Origin: Planococcus citri
Taxonomy: Eukaryota; Arthropoda; Insecta; Hemiptera; Pseudococcidae
Direction: 5' to 3'
Assembly (NCBI RefSeq): GCF_950023065.1
Contig: NC_088680.1
Coordinates: forward strand, 39,172,559-39,236,558
Length of the DNA: 64,000 bases
Shown here: positions 47,471 to 59,475 of the stretch, in pieces
Layout: every line of letters begins with the position of its first letter
How positions within the stretch are numbered: the first letter of the stretch is position 1
Program-made: the position numbers and the translations under genes
Notes under the pieces: model-generated
Databases searched by the model: none
Told to the model about the DNA's origin: nothing
What the model saw: only the letters and a program-made list of their open reading frames with translations

Positions 47471-50400
47471 TTAGTCATATTTCCATCCCGTTGGCAAATT
47501 TTTCCAGAAATCGAATCTATCTTTGAGTAAATTTTTTTCCATGGTTATTGATTCGCTATCAATAAGTAAATATTCAACATCATCAGTCTCCACTGGTTTC
47601 CATGTCTTCATTTTCGAATCTCCGTTGGGGTCACTGCAATGGATAAAATGTTTTTGTAAATATTTGTACAAGTAGGTACTTACAGTCTTACACGATATCA
47701 TTGGATCAATGTACATCTATAAAATATAAAGTTTGAAACAAGTATTTACCCAGTGCTGATGAAATTACTCCAAAATGACAACATTGCTTCTGATATTTTC
47801 ACATCTTGAGCTGTCCAGTTGCCTAGAGAACTTGCACTACCAAACAGTAAACCTAGCTCGTCGGAATGACTAACACCTGTGTAATTAGAGGGGGGAAAAC
47901 TAGGTAAATATTGTAAGTTATCTTTTCTATTACACTTTTCCAATATTTAATAAAATTGATGAAATTAACCGAAGAAATTTTTTTTGACAATCTGTAATTC
48001 TATGCATACCTTGTACCTAAGTAAAAAGTAATAAGAAAAGACGAGGTACGAGATACGCATGCAGGTTATACTTGGATGATTTTCATTCTCGAATTCATCC
48101 AAGAGAAATAATTCTTTGATCATAAAGTCACTAGCCATTTAATTTCTTTCAATGTTTGAAAAGCCAGTTTTTAATTTTTCTGGTGTGGTGGGTACTTATT
48201 CCAAAATTTCTTACAAAAAGGCGACGGGAAAATTTTTGAACAGTAGGTACAAAGCTCAATCAAAAGAACATTCAAAATACATCATCAGCCAAAATGTTGG
48301 GCGCTCAAGTAAATTTTTCGATTTTTAAAGAATTTTCAAAAATCGTATTGGTTCAAAATGTTGAAAAAAAATCAGAATTTCACCAAATTCACATAAAAAG
48401 TTGAAATTTGGTACGTATAGGTGCCTAGCCTTAGCCTACTTTAACTTCCCAAATCGCTTTAAATCAGTTTTGAACCGTTTTGAACAGTTCTGTAGGCTCG
48501 AAGAAATTTTGGAAAGTTCAATTTTTGACAAATTTTTAAGTACCAATAAAGATAGAAAGCTGAAAATTTACTTTAAACCCTAATTTCACCATGCTGAATC
48601 GATTGAAAGTGGCAAGTAGCCGATAGCGCATATTTTTGCATGTTTTGACATTTCTGATTTCTTGGCGCATAAAAATCCTAGCCCTAATAATGATATTTTT
48701 TGAAAATCTGAAATTTTCAAGCATGGCTGGAGGCTCCAGAATGCCTTGAAAGGGTAAATTTCAACTTTCCGACTTTATTCGCTAGAATTTTAAGGAAATT
48801 TAAATTTTCAAAAGTCTGCTGGAGGCTCTAGAACTGATCGAAACCGTTCGAAACAGTTTCCAATCGATTCTAGAGGTTCTAAATAGCTGGTGCACAGCAA
48901 ATTTCATTTTTCTAGGGTAAGTGTGTAAAATTTTGATACGTTTCAGCATGCTACTTTGATTTAGCTTTGTTCGGTTCAAAATATATATTGTTCAGCTAAT
49001 GGAATTACCTCCTTTATTAAGTTTTGAGCTACTCTTGTTTTCATCCAAGATTTATTTAAAGCTAAAAGTGATTTTGGATTTTGATGGCAATGGCCCAGGT
49101 CGACGTTAAATCTCAAATACTTGGTAAGTATACGAGTATTTTGGAACTGGGCCATTTTTCCCAAAACAGGTTGAGTGGAGGATGGAGCGGAAAAACTACA
49201 ATTTTTTCAAAAATTCCTCGTCTTTGACGAACCTATTTTCTTTAAGTATAGGGGCACCTCCAAAGCTGAAATTTTTTAAGGGTCCCCACTGAATTTCATT
49301 AAAATCCCCCTTCCACCCCACCATTTTTTTTGCAATCTACACTAATAGCTATGTATCTTGCCTAAGCTTCAAAACTTCGAAAGATTAATTTTTAAAAAAT
49401 ATAAGAATCTTACCTAGATCTACGGTCAAACCAGCAAGGCGTGGTAATGAATCTGCTCTTTTATGATCAAACAGATACACGTACTTTCGATCACGAGTAG
49501 ACTGCACAGCTTTCACTGCAGGAAACAAGAAGGTCGAATCTGTGATCATCTGTTGAACCAAAAAAATTGTAATAATTCGTAATCAACACGATCAGAATTC
49601 CAAGGAAAATATTAGATATTGTATTACATCGACAAACTTCGTCGCTGTAGCAGATCCTATGTCTTCATTTCCAAAATAAAAATCAGAGACTTGTTGCGTT
49701 ATGTTATCCATATCTTCAGGATCTGCTGTGTATACGTATTCATTTATCAGAGGTAGGAAACGGTTTCTGTCTTTGTTCACGATCTTCGCCAATGAGTCAT
49801 TGTGTCTCAAATATTCTATTTAAAAAAAAAAAGTTTACCAAAATGAAATTTACCTACTCAACAATATACTAACCAAGATGACACCTACTAACTAATTTTC
49901 ACTTACTTATAATTTTGACGCCACCTTCGCCCGAATTTATGCCTGTGATCCACGGAACGTTGGTTAGATACGAGTTTTTGGAGGGTCTCTTAGTCAAAAA
50001 TGGTCCATCTTTGACATTTGTCTCGATCATAGGCTTGAATAAGATTCTTGGTTCGTCATACGCAATCTACATACGTAGTACAACTCACATCATTATTCGT
50101 AAATCATCGGAATTTTTGAAAAAATCTATTCATTTAAGCTTACATGTAATTTATTTTCCAAATATATGAAATCTTCAATCGGTAAACGTTGCAAACATTT
50201 CAAAATTTTCGTCGCGTTTTCACGCTGGCATCCGGTGATTATCAAGAAAGCCCTAGACATCAACTCACCATTTCCTGTAGCGAAATGCGACCAAGTTGAA
50301 AATGCGGTACCACTTTGCATAATAGCTCTGTGAAAAAGTCCTGAAAAGAATCGATCAATTACCTATACATCTACTTTTGATCAACGAGTTTTGATGTCAT

Positions 50401-51674
50401 TTTATCACCATTCATAGTTCGCCTACCTTTGCTAAGCGGAGAGAACATGTGTAAATGTACACAAGCTGCTCCTGTACTCTCCCCCATCAATGTTACTTTA
50501 TTAGGATCACCTCCAAATTTTGCTATATTTTCTCTAACCCATTGCAATGCTAGAACCTGATCTTTCATACCGAAATTACCACTTATTTGGTCGTTGTTCA
50601 AACCAAAGAAACCTATAAATAGGAAAAAATATCGTCTTATCGCATTAAAAGGCGATTTCATCATCTCCAATTTTTAATTACGAAGTACCTAGTCGAAATT
50701 TATTTTGCAAATTTTAATGAATTTTTAAAAGCTTGAAAAAACGTTTTATACGATGAAAATATTGAATTATTACGAATACAAAATCATCATCACCTAATGC
50801 TCCCATTCGAAAATTCAGCGTTACTAAAATTATATCGGAGTCCATTAAAAAACTGGGATGGTAACCAATTCCATATCCGTATCTGTATCCTCCGCCATGA
50901 ATGGCAACCATCACGGGCGCTTTACCAGTAGAATTAAATAACTCCTGCAACATTAAAGGTAGACCTATATTGAAGGCTATAGTAAGGTAAGGAGGCCGAA
51001 TTTGCCCTGAAATCTGAAAATTTTTCATGAGAAGTGTAGCCAAATTCAGAGGACTGTATTTCCCTGAAGTGTACTTTTTTATTTGATCAAAAAGTACTAA
51101 AATAGAACTAAAATGTGAAATTCTTTCCTAAAAGGGATTTAGGATCAAAATGAGGTATGCTATATATGTACATGAAATAAATAAAATTGACCTATCTTAT
51201 CTTTGCTATAGTCTTCTATCTACTGATACTCGCTATTATGCTTACATTGGGCACAAAAACATTCAAATAAAGACAGTCTTCTTGTCCGATGACTTTGGTT
51301 GTCTCATTTGAAAGAAGAGGTTGGACACAAAATGGAGGAGGGTAAGATGCATTCTTGACACCGGACCATGGCTTAACAGCAACTGGCGCCTTAAAAAAAC
51401 AAACAAACAAACAAACAAAAAATCAACTTATTGATATCCAACAATAATTTGGAAAAAAACTGAAAATTAAAAGGATACAAAAAAATGCAGTCACCTTGAA
51501 TCGAAGCTCTCCAATTGGTGGTTCTGCATACGGTATAGCGTAAAACTCCTGATACAGGCGTCCATTCTTCGACTTTCCAACAGTTCCATTGATCATTCCA
51601 TATTGTAACTCAAACAAACCGCCATTTATTTCGGCGACAAGCGTAAGTAAGAAAACACACAAACTTTTGTACAT
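47471..51674 (-). CDS. Secreted carboxylesterase, copy J
   Basis: Complete: exons 51674-51495, 51389-51246, 50944-50794, 50612-50427, 50340-50144, 50066-49907, 49815-49628, 49549-49414, 47876-47750, 47633-47471; 1632 nt, 543 residues. Triad Ser204 (GESTG), Glu333 (GINSGEG), His451 (GVSHSDE); IHGGGY oxyanion motif; NGT sequon and signal peptide kept. Exons and most introns match copy I at near identity, making this the youngest pair in the cluster. Intron 6 is short and retrotransposon-free. Intron 8 is about 1.54 kb, longer than in I by roughly 0.5-0.7 kb. Intron 2 (about 300 bases) shows nothing. Intact splice sites and frame predict an active secreted enzyme. Confidence 0.94.
47877..49413. 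other. Intron 8 of copy J, with a segment absent from I
   Basis: From about 48680 to 49413 it aligns with intron 8 of I. The part from about 47960 to 48680 has no counterpart there. That extra part includes words (GAACCGTTTTGAAC, CTGAATCGATTGAAAGTGG) that read like an inverted, diverged copy of the CAATCGATTTGAG dispersed repeat. No gene. Confidence 0.5.
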
Positions 51675-52781
51675 TTTTCACTTGATGATCTTCAATGTTT
51701 AGGAAATTGTATGTACTAAATTTTCAAATGTAGGTTATTCGGTAAGTATTTATTGAACAAGAATAAAAAATTAAATCACGGTTATCTAAAACAAAGGTCA
51801 CCTTAGTTGATTATGGGTAATAATTGCCGATATAAATTAACTTACATTAACTCGGGCTAGAATACTATTGCTGAAAAATGGCTACCTATCAATCAAAAAT
51901 AAGCAATCGTATCTTCATGTGAATCCGTAATGAACCTAATGGGCCGTAGAAAATTTAACATTGGGCATTCATTGATAATCTGAGGCCAGACCAATTAATT
52001 AAAAAACAGATATTTGATTTTTTTTCATATCCAGACGTATGATTTTTTTCTTTCTTTTGAAAGTGTCAGATAAGAAATAAAAAACATTCGATGTAGGTAC
52101 GAAACACACTATCTAAGCAAGTACCTACCTGTTTGTAATACTTACATACCTACCTACTTGAAACCAATCATTTGATGAAATTCTTGTGTATGTATTTAGT
52201 AGATATTAGATTATGTGGCTTGAAAAATACATATGAGGAGTCGGCCTGCAAAGTGACCTAACGGAAAAAAATTGATTTCGAGATAAATGAGAAAAACGTG
52301 TCCTAAGAAATTGAAGTAACATTTTTTCGAAATCTGTTTTCAGGAATCGAAAGAGTCAACCTTCACTCACCTAATCACCTTTTCGTTTCTGAAAAATATG
52401 TACACGGGTTCGCTACAGGGTGCAACAAAAAGCTACCTCAAAAATTCAATTTTTGCAGTTAGGTCACTTTGCAGGCCGACTCCTCATATGTTATTCAGAG
52501 ATAAAGCTCACGAAAAGACTTTTTAATTTCCAAAAATTGTTAAAATTATACTCACTTGACAAATTTAAAATTTAAACAAACTTTAAAGAATGCTCTGCAA
52601 ATTATCAAAGCACATAATTATATCCTGTACCTAAGTTTATTAGATTCGTAAATTCCCTAATACTTTCAAGAAGTAGGTACTTACCTACCTATAATTAACA
52701 ACTACAAAATGATTTACTCTTGTGTAAGTTTAATAAGTATTTATTTTATTATTCCAAATGAACGATCAAATACCAAAATAT
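51675..52781. other. Intergenic J-K
   Basis: No gene. Holds the J upstream block (51981-52012), TACCTACC words (52120-52160), the MITE at 52235-52485, and the 3' flank of K with TTATTTTATTATT near 52740 (AATAAA-rich on the gene strand, possible poly(A) signal). Confidence 0.6.
52235..52485. mobile_element. MITE, 251 bp, with 28-bp-class terminal inverted repeats
   Basis: The left end GAGGAGTCGGCCTGCAAAG (52235) continues GTGACCTAAC. The right end is its exact reverse complement, finishing at 52485. ATAT flanks both sides (52231-52234 and 52486-52489), a likely 4-bp target duplication within a CATATG context. The interior is non-coding. The superfamily cannot be decided by eye. Confidence 0.8.
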
Positions 52782-55700
52782 TTAAAGGAATTGCCTTCCT
52801 ATTGGTAACGAGTACCAGAAGTCATATCTGCTTTTAAGAATAAAATTCTTCTCCATTGCCATAGTAGAATCGTTTTTAAAGTGCAAGAATTCGATACCGT
52901 CAGTTTCAACAGGTTTCCATACTTTATCAGTAAAATGCCCATTAGGATCACTGCAAAATGAGAAAAAAAATAACAATCAATTAAAAGTATACCCAAAGTA
53001 ACTTAATACTACTTAATGTATAGTACCTACTTATCATTTTTCATTTTTTTAAAAGATTGTCTACCTATGTTGTTTTTTTTTTAGAGGAATAATAGCAGGT
53101 ATAAGTAACTATGTGTACTTACATGCCCTCCCTCCGTTCCATCCTCATCCTTACAAGGAGATCTTTTGTCTATAAATCGAAAGAGCATGTTCTAAAATCC
53201 CAGTGATCAAAACATTTCAGGTGCAAAAATTAATTTAAAAATTTTTAACGAATTTTCACAAATTTTCAAAATTTAAAAAAGCTATTTCATAGCGATTTTC
53301 AACCTTTTTATTAAATATTAATTTGTTGATGGGCGAGGGGGATTGAACTAATATGAATCATTTTTTCAATAAAACTACCAAGCATCAATATTACTTACTG
53401 GAAATTTCAAAAGTGTGAGTTCAAAAGCTAATTTTCAACTATAATGTAAATTTTTCCAGAAAAAGTAAACAGAAATCAAATTTTCAAAGAAAGTACACAT
53501 CGAGAGGATTTTTTGACAAGATAACGTCTGTAGTTTCTATACACGATCACCCCGACTCGAAATCAACTTTTTTTGGAGCCTCCAGCAAGTTTTCAAATTA
53601 ATCCACAAATTTCAATTTTGGTCGATGCTTTTTGAACACCCTCTCGGCTACTTTAGGTGGATTATTGAAAAATTCCAGAGAGCATCGACCAAAGTTACGC
53701 TATATTAGGTGACGAAAATTCAAAATTCATTTTAGATCCTTTCAGAGCGATTTGAAATGTCTGGAGAAAATTTAAAAATTGCTAAAGGCTCCAGAATCGC
53801 TCGAAATTAGTATTGGTTATTAATTATTGATGCTTGGTAGGTAGTCGTTTTTAATGGATTGGGTATTCACCTATTCACATTCTTGGTTAATTTTCTTCAA
53901 AAAAATTTACATTGCATGAAAAAGTTCAAAAATCACATTCAAATGAGTTTTTTTAAAATTTTTAAAATGTTCAAAAACTCGCCAAAAATCCAAGAATAAA
54001 CTTTAGCACCTGAAATTTTGGTTACGGGGTTTTAGCACATGCTTTTTTGATCTAGCTTGGTTCGTCCGATTCGGAGAGTGATGAGTTCAAAAGATTACTT
54101 CGTTAAATACACATTTAAAAACCAATTTATAATCTGGAGTCAGCCTCCCTTATAAATTGCAATTACGAAGGCTACTTCCAAATTGAAGAGTATTTTTTAT
54201 GATTGGAAACATCGAGTTAAAAAAATGGAATCACTCATTTCTACATACAGAAAAAAACACTTGAAACTTCCTCTACTCTCCAAAATCAACCTCTCTAATC
54301 CAAATCAATTTTAAAATTTTTTAAAACGTCTGTTTCCATTTCAGGGAACAAAATTAGATATAGGTACTCACGAGTACGTAGCAAAATTGGTCCAATACTG
54401 GAGTAGTTTTGTAGACACTAGTTTATCTTGTGACGTCCATTTTTTCTCCTTTTCTTCATCACGGAAAATTAAAGGCATTTCATCAGAGTGACATACACCT
54501 TTTAAAAAAAAAATGAATGTTATCATGTTCTTATTAATTCAGTGATTGAATTTCAATCACTACATATGTAGGTAGGTAGGTAGGCAGTACCTAGATCCAT
54601 CGTCAATCCAGATTCTCCTACCGATGAGTATGATCCTCGATGGTCAAAATAATAAGCATATCGAGCACCATCTGGATACGTCAGTATGGTTCTTATCATT
54701 GGATGAGTCATTAAGGAATCAGTCAACATCTACATGACGTAAAACAGATGGGTACTAAGTAGGTACGTAAATTACCTTTTACTAATACTAAAGAGCTATC
54801 TCATTATTGGCATATTAGAGGTAGCCCAACTTGAAAATTTGATTATTACATTAACAATTTTCAATCCTGTATTAGGTCCTATTTCATCATTATTGAAATA
54901 ATAATTTTCAATTTTTTGAGTGATGTTATCGATCAATTCTGGTTCAGTTGTGAACAAATATTGATTCAATAATGGCAGCAGGCGTTTCTTATTCATGTTA
55001 ATAATCCTCGCTATCGATCCACCATTCAACAAATATCCTAAAAAAGAAGGAAAAATTACGAGATAACGTAGCCTTATATCGATTTGGATTCATCTCGAAT
55101 AAAATGCATATTATTCGTTAGGATATTATGTAACTTATACTTACGTATCACTTTGAAACCGCCTTCGCCAGAGTTCATGCCAATAATGCATGGTATGTTT
55201 TTAGTTACGTATGTTTCTTTACTTGGCTTTTGTGGTAAAAATGGTTGGTTTGTCACATTCGTTTCTATAGTCAGTTTGAATAATACGGTTGGATCCACAT
55301 CCCAAACCTTTTTCAAAAAATATTTAAATTAAAAGATGGGTATTCGCTGTTTTACCGTCGTTATTTTCGAAATCAACTTCATATTTTCATGATACATGTA
55401 TACATAGATAAGAACTAAGTTATATCCTCTGATAGTCAAGTCCTGAGTGAATCTCACTGTTTACCCTCCAACTTACATATAATTTGCCCTCAGTCTTGAT
55501 TAAATCATCAGCAGGCAAACGCTGCAGACATTTCAACGCTTTAACATGATCTTTATAAAAACATCCTGTGGTGAAAAGGAAAGCGATGCTCGAAGCTTCT
55601 GTGTACGCTTCATCGTAGAATGCCCAAGGTGAAAGTATACTACCACTTTGCATGATAGCTTTATGGAATAATCCTGTATATTCATAAGAAAGAGATAATT

Positions 55701-58700
55701 ATGCATTATTTTGTAAGCATAAAAAGGCACTGTACTCTGTACAGGTTTAGGTACCTTTGCTGAGTGGAGAAAACATGTGAGCATGGACAGCAGCTGAGCC
55801 AGCGCTTTGGCCCATTAGAGTGATGTTATCAGGATCACCGCCAAAAGCTTCGATGTTATCTTTGATCCATTTCAAAGCCAGGGCTTGATCCTTCATGCCA
55901 AAATTTCCGCTGATTACGTCGTTATTCATTCCGAGGAAACCTATAAGTTGAATAGAAAAAGTACTAAAGAAAAGTTGAATTGAATCATTAATAAGACGGC
56001 TACCTACATAGTTTGGGGGAGAAAAGATCAACGAGTTTAAGGACCAAATACAAGAAGTTCAATGGCATAAATTTGTCAGAAAGTTCCCGATTATATTTCA
56101 ATAAACATTAAAATATTTTGAGTTAGTTTTTCCATTTTTTTCAATAAAAATTGGGTTATCGAAATTTTGGATAATTTACATGAAGTTCACAGTTCACTTC
56201 TTAAGTTTCAAATGAATGAATTTTCAAACAATTTTAGGAAACATTTTGAATGCGTTTGCTCAAAGTACCCGATTTTTGTAACAAGACTTTGGAGATATTT
56301 GCTCTCAGGTTTGAATCAGTATTTCTGCTTCGTTTAAATGAATTTTTCAAAGATTTTTTTCAGATTTTCTCACCATTTTAGAATATTTGCCTACCCACCC
56401 ACTTCATCAACTTTGAACGGATTCTGAAATTTATTTATTGGGTGATTCCCGATGAATTTTTGAATGAGGGCATCAATCATTTCCATTTTCAATTTTAAGC
56501 AGATTATCAGGTTTTGATTTTTTTTTAGCTTTCAACTGATTTTCTCACAATTTTTTTCAGCTTTATTAGCTAAATTAATGATAATGAACTACTCATTCCA
56601 ATAACTATTTCAAAGAGAACATCAACTTCTCCATATCATCGAGTTGGAAAATTTATACGAATAGGTGAAAAAATCGAATGGCCAGTTATTGTCTCAAAAA
56701 ATTCCATCTCGGGTCACATTCGAATTGAGATCTCATTTTGAGGTAGGCCTAGGTAAGTATAGTAGATACACCTTTGACATAAATGGAGAAAATCCCATTT
56801 TGGGGTACCCAATTTTTAAAAAAGAAATAAAAATGAAAAATTAAATTTGTAAAATGTCAAAAAATACACTTTTTTCGCTTTTATCGAAAGTGTTTCTCAG
56901 AATACATCGATAGATGAATTTAGCCTAAAAAAGAGAACCCCATAATAATAGTTTCCTAATCGCACATTTCAAGATTATGGGACATTTTTAATTAATTTTT
57001 TTGAAAAATAAGTATATTTCCAAAAAAGTATAATTTTTTCTAGAAGTAAAAATTGACCCACCATAATGTTTTGGGGTAGTCGAAGCATGGACTTAAGAAA
57101 AAAATGGGGTATTTTTAGATGGAATGTGGCCCTTAAAAATGCTATTGAATGAGACCAAAAATATGTTTTCCCAGAATAATAACCAACTTCATCAATACCT
57201 AATCATTCATTTTTTGAGAAATTTGAAATCTCATAGGACTCTTAATCTTCTGTTTGGGTTGCTGGAATTTTTGGAAGCTATACCCTATGGGTTCCAATGC
57301 TCTGGTAAAAAATGATAAAAACCGGTGACCTAATGACTAACAACTTCCTTTGCCAGACTGTTCACTCTAGTGACTCCTTTGATCGAATTTTGAATGGTGA
57401 TTTTTTTGGTGAAATTCCGAATCATTTTTTGTGACAATGTTTTCACTCGTATTTCGGAAACGAATCAAGATTATTGTAACGGCATAATATTGAAAATGTA
57501 CCTACTTTACACATCTGAATAAATTTTGATTTGCACAAATTTTTTCTGGATTTTTTCAAGGTTTTCAAGTTTTTTTGATGCGAGCGAAAAAAAAATATTT
57601 TTAAGACCGGTCAAATAAAAAATTTTTATGAAATCGTTCAAAAGAAAAAAAATGTCATTTACAAGTAAAAACTTTTTTTTATTATTACATTATTTTATTA
57701 ATGCGATTTCTGTGATTTTTTTTGGAAAAGGTTTTCGATTCAAGAACTGGAATTTTGGGGGGGGGGAGAGGGGGCTTTTCAATGGTTTTCAATCCTTCAA
57801 TAGCCAGTTATCAAACTGAAAAATGTCGCTGATAGTTTCAGTACAACTAAACTCACATTTCAAGGTTCAACTTCTCGATATTTGCTCAGAAAAGAGTATT
57901 TTTGTAGGGCACAAATTCTTCAAAAAACACGTGAAATGTGAAAAAACGTGAGCAGCAACAGCATGCTGTAACCCCCACAGGATGCTATAAAGTATTTATT
58001 TTAAAATTTCAAGTACCATCGATTGTTGAAGCTCACGTGTTTGCTGCAGTCATGTCATATGTATTTTTCAAAAATTAAGCCCTAAAGTACAATTTTTCAC
58101 TCAAGTTGAGAGGGAATCTCAATACGCAAAGGTAGGTACATATATATAGTTTGAATATGATCAAAAGAGAAAATCTTCACCGAGTTGTACCTGCCTGTTC
58201 ACTCTTTTCAAGATTTTGTGACATTTTTGGAGAAAATTCGACCTATAAAAAACATTTTCTCCCAATCAACAATTTTTTTGGTGCAATAAAATTGGCCATA
58301 CGACTCTGAATTCATAGATTGAGCAGTTATATGAATAATTTTTTCTAACAGTCCCACAAGCCAGAAAAAATAAGCGGAGTTGATGACTATGTATGTAGTT
58401 ATAGGTAAACGAGAGATTCTCTTGCTTGATTTAATTCATAACTTTGGCACATCTTTTACTATTAATTAGAAATAAATGACTAAATAATTTACGTGTTCGT
58501 TTCACGTCAAATCAATCATCAAAGATAATAAATTTTCTATTGATAAAAATCCAAGGTATACGATCTTACCCAGCACTCCCAATCTGTAATTCATCGTCAC
58601 CAAAATAACATTTTTATCCATGAAATAATCTCCTCGATGTTTATTCCCGGAACCAGTCTGAAATCCACCTCCATGAATGTAAACAATTACCGGTGTTTTC

Positions 58701-59475
58701 TTACCCATTCTGACTAAAATCTGAACAATCGAATACACAGAAAAATTATTAACTCGACAGAGGTATAGGTATATTATTGGTATAAGATGTCCAATTTTCA
58801 TCAACTTACATTCGGAACGTAGACATTTAAATACAAACAATCCTCTTGACCCAACGTAGGGCCGTTAATTTCGGTGAATTTTTGAGGCTGCATGCACACA
58901 GGAGGCGGTTGCGTAGCATCTCGAATACCAGACCACGATTTCACTGGAACAGGAGCCTGTTGAAATAGGTAAACGGAAAACTCGCAGTTAAGTAACTGAA
59001 CTCAACTTGAGACGTTAAAATTAACCAAGATGAATCGCCTTCGAATAAACATTCGAGCAACCTATATAGCACAAAAATGTTTCTCTTCCGGCGAACTTTG
59101 ATCCGTAGAGGGTCGTGCAACTCTCGTATATCGTAATTACGAACCACTATTTTGTTTGATCACATAACCTTGTAATTCAATATAATGTACTTACGTATAC
59201 CTACTCAGCTTGCTATGTATACTGTAGCATTTTTTGCTTCCTTTGGAAAACAATGTATACTAAAATAAGTGTTAATTTGAGCAATTTACCTGGAAACGTA
59301 ACTCTCCGACAGGAGGTTCGGCGTATGGTATGCTATAGAAAACATTAAACATTCGATCTATTCCGACATTTCTGGTTCCTTTAATTGTACCACTGTGTGT
59401 CTTCACTATTAAATTAATGTCACCACGGACCAAAACGATGAACGCGGCTAGAGACACGAGCAAACCGTGATACAT
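52782..59475 (-). CDS. Secreted carboxylesterase, copy K (most divergent)
   Basis: Complete: exons 59475-59290, 58956-58810, 58720-58570, 55940-55755, 55673-55477, 55307-55145, 55037-54850, 54729-54591, 54498-54372, 52950-52782; 1653 nt, 550 residues. The Met before YHGLLVSLAAFIVLVRG is taken as start since it gives a signal peptide; an in-frame Met at 59595 would add an unlikely leader. Triad Ser207, Glu337 (GMNSGEG), His456 (GVCHSDE); IHGGGF intact. The nucleophile motif is GQSAG. The NGT sequon shared by the other copies is replaced by KGT, and exon 1 ends RFQ instead of RFK. Introns 3 (2.6 kb) and 9 (1.4 kb) are long. Same exon phases as the others, so a true member, probably the oldest or from a separate sub-lineage at the cluster edge. 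Confidence 0.92.
52951..54371. other. Intron 9 of copy K
   Basis: No gene. Contains a diverged copy of the GGGCATGCT dispersed repeat (53940-54090). A pair of facing segments around 53570-53830 shares AAAATTCAAAATT and GCATCGACCAAA words in opposite orientation. Confidence 0.5.
55941..58569. other. Intron 3 of copy K, 2.6 kb
   Basis: AT-rich with many homopolymer runs. No exon-like sequence of the esterase family and no clear terminal repeats seen. A poly-G run occurs at 57758-57768. Short open frames (57124, 57628) look random. Confidence 0.5.
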
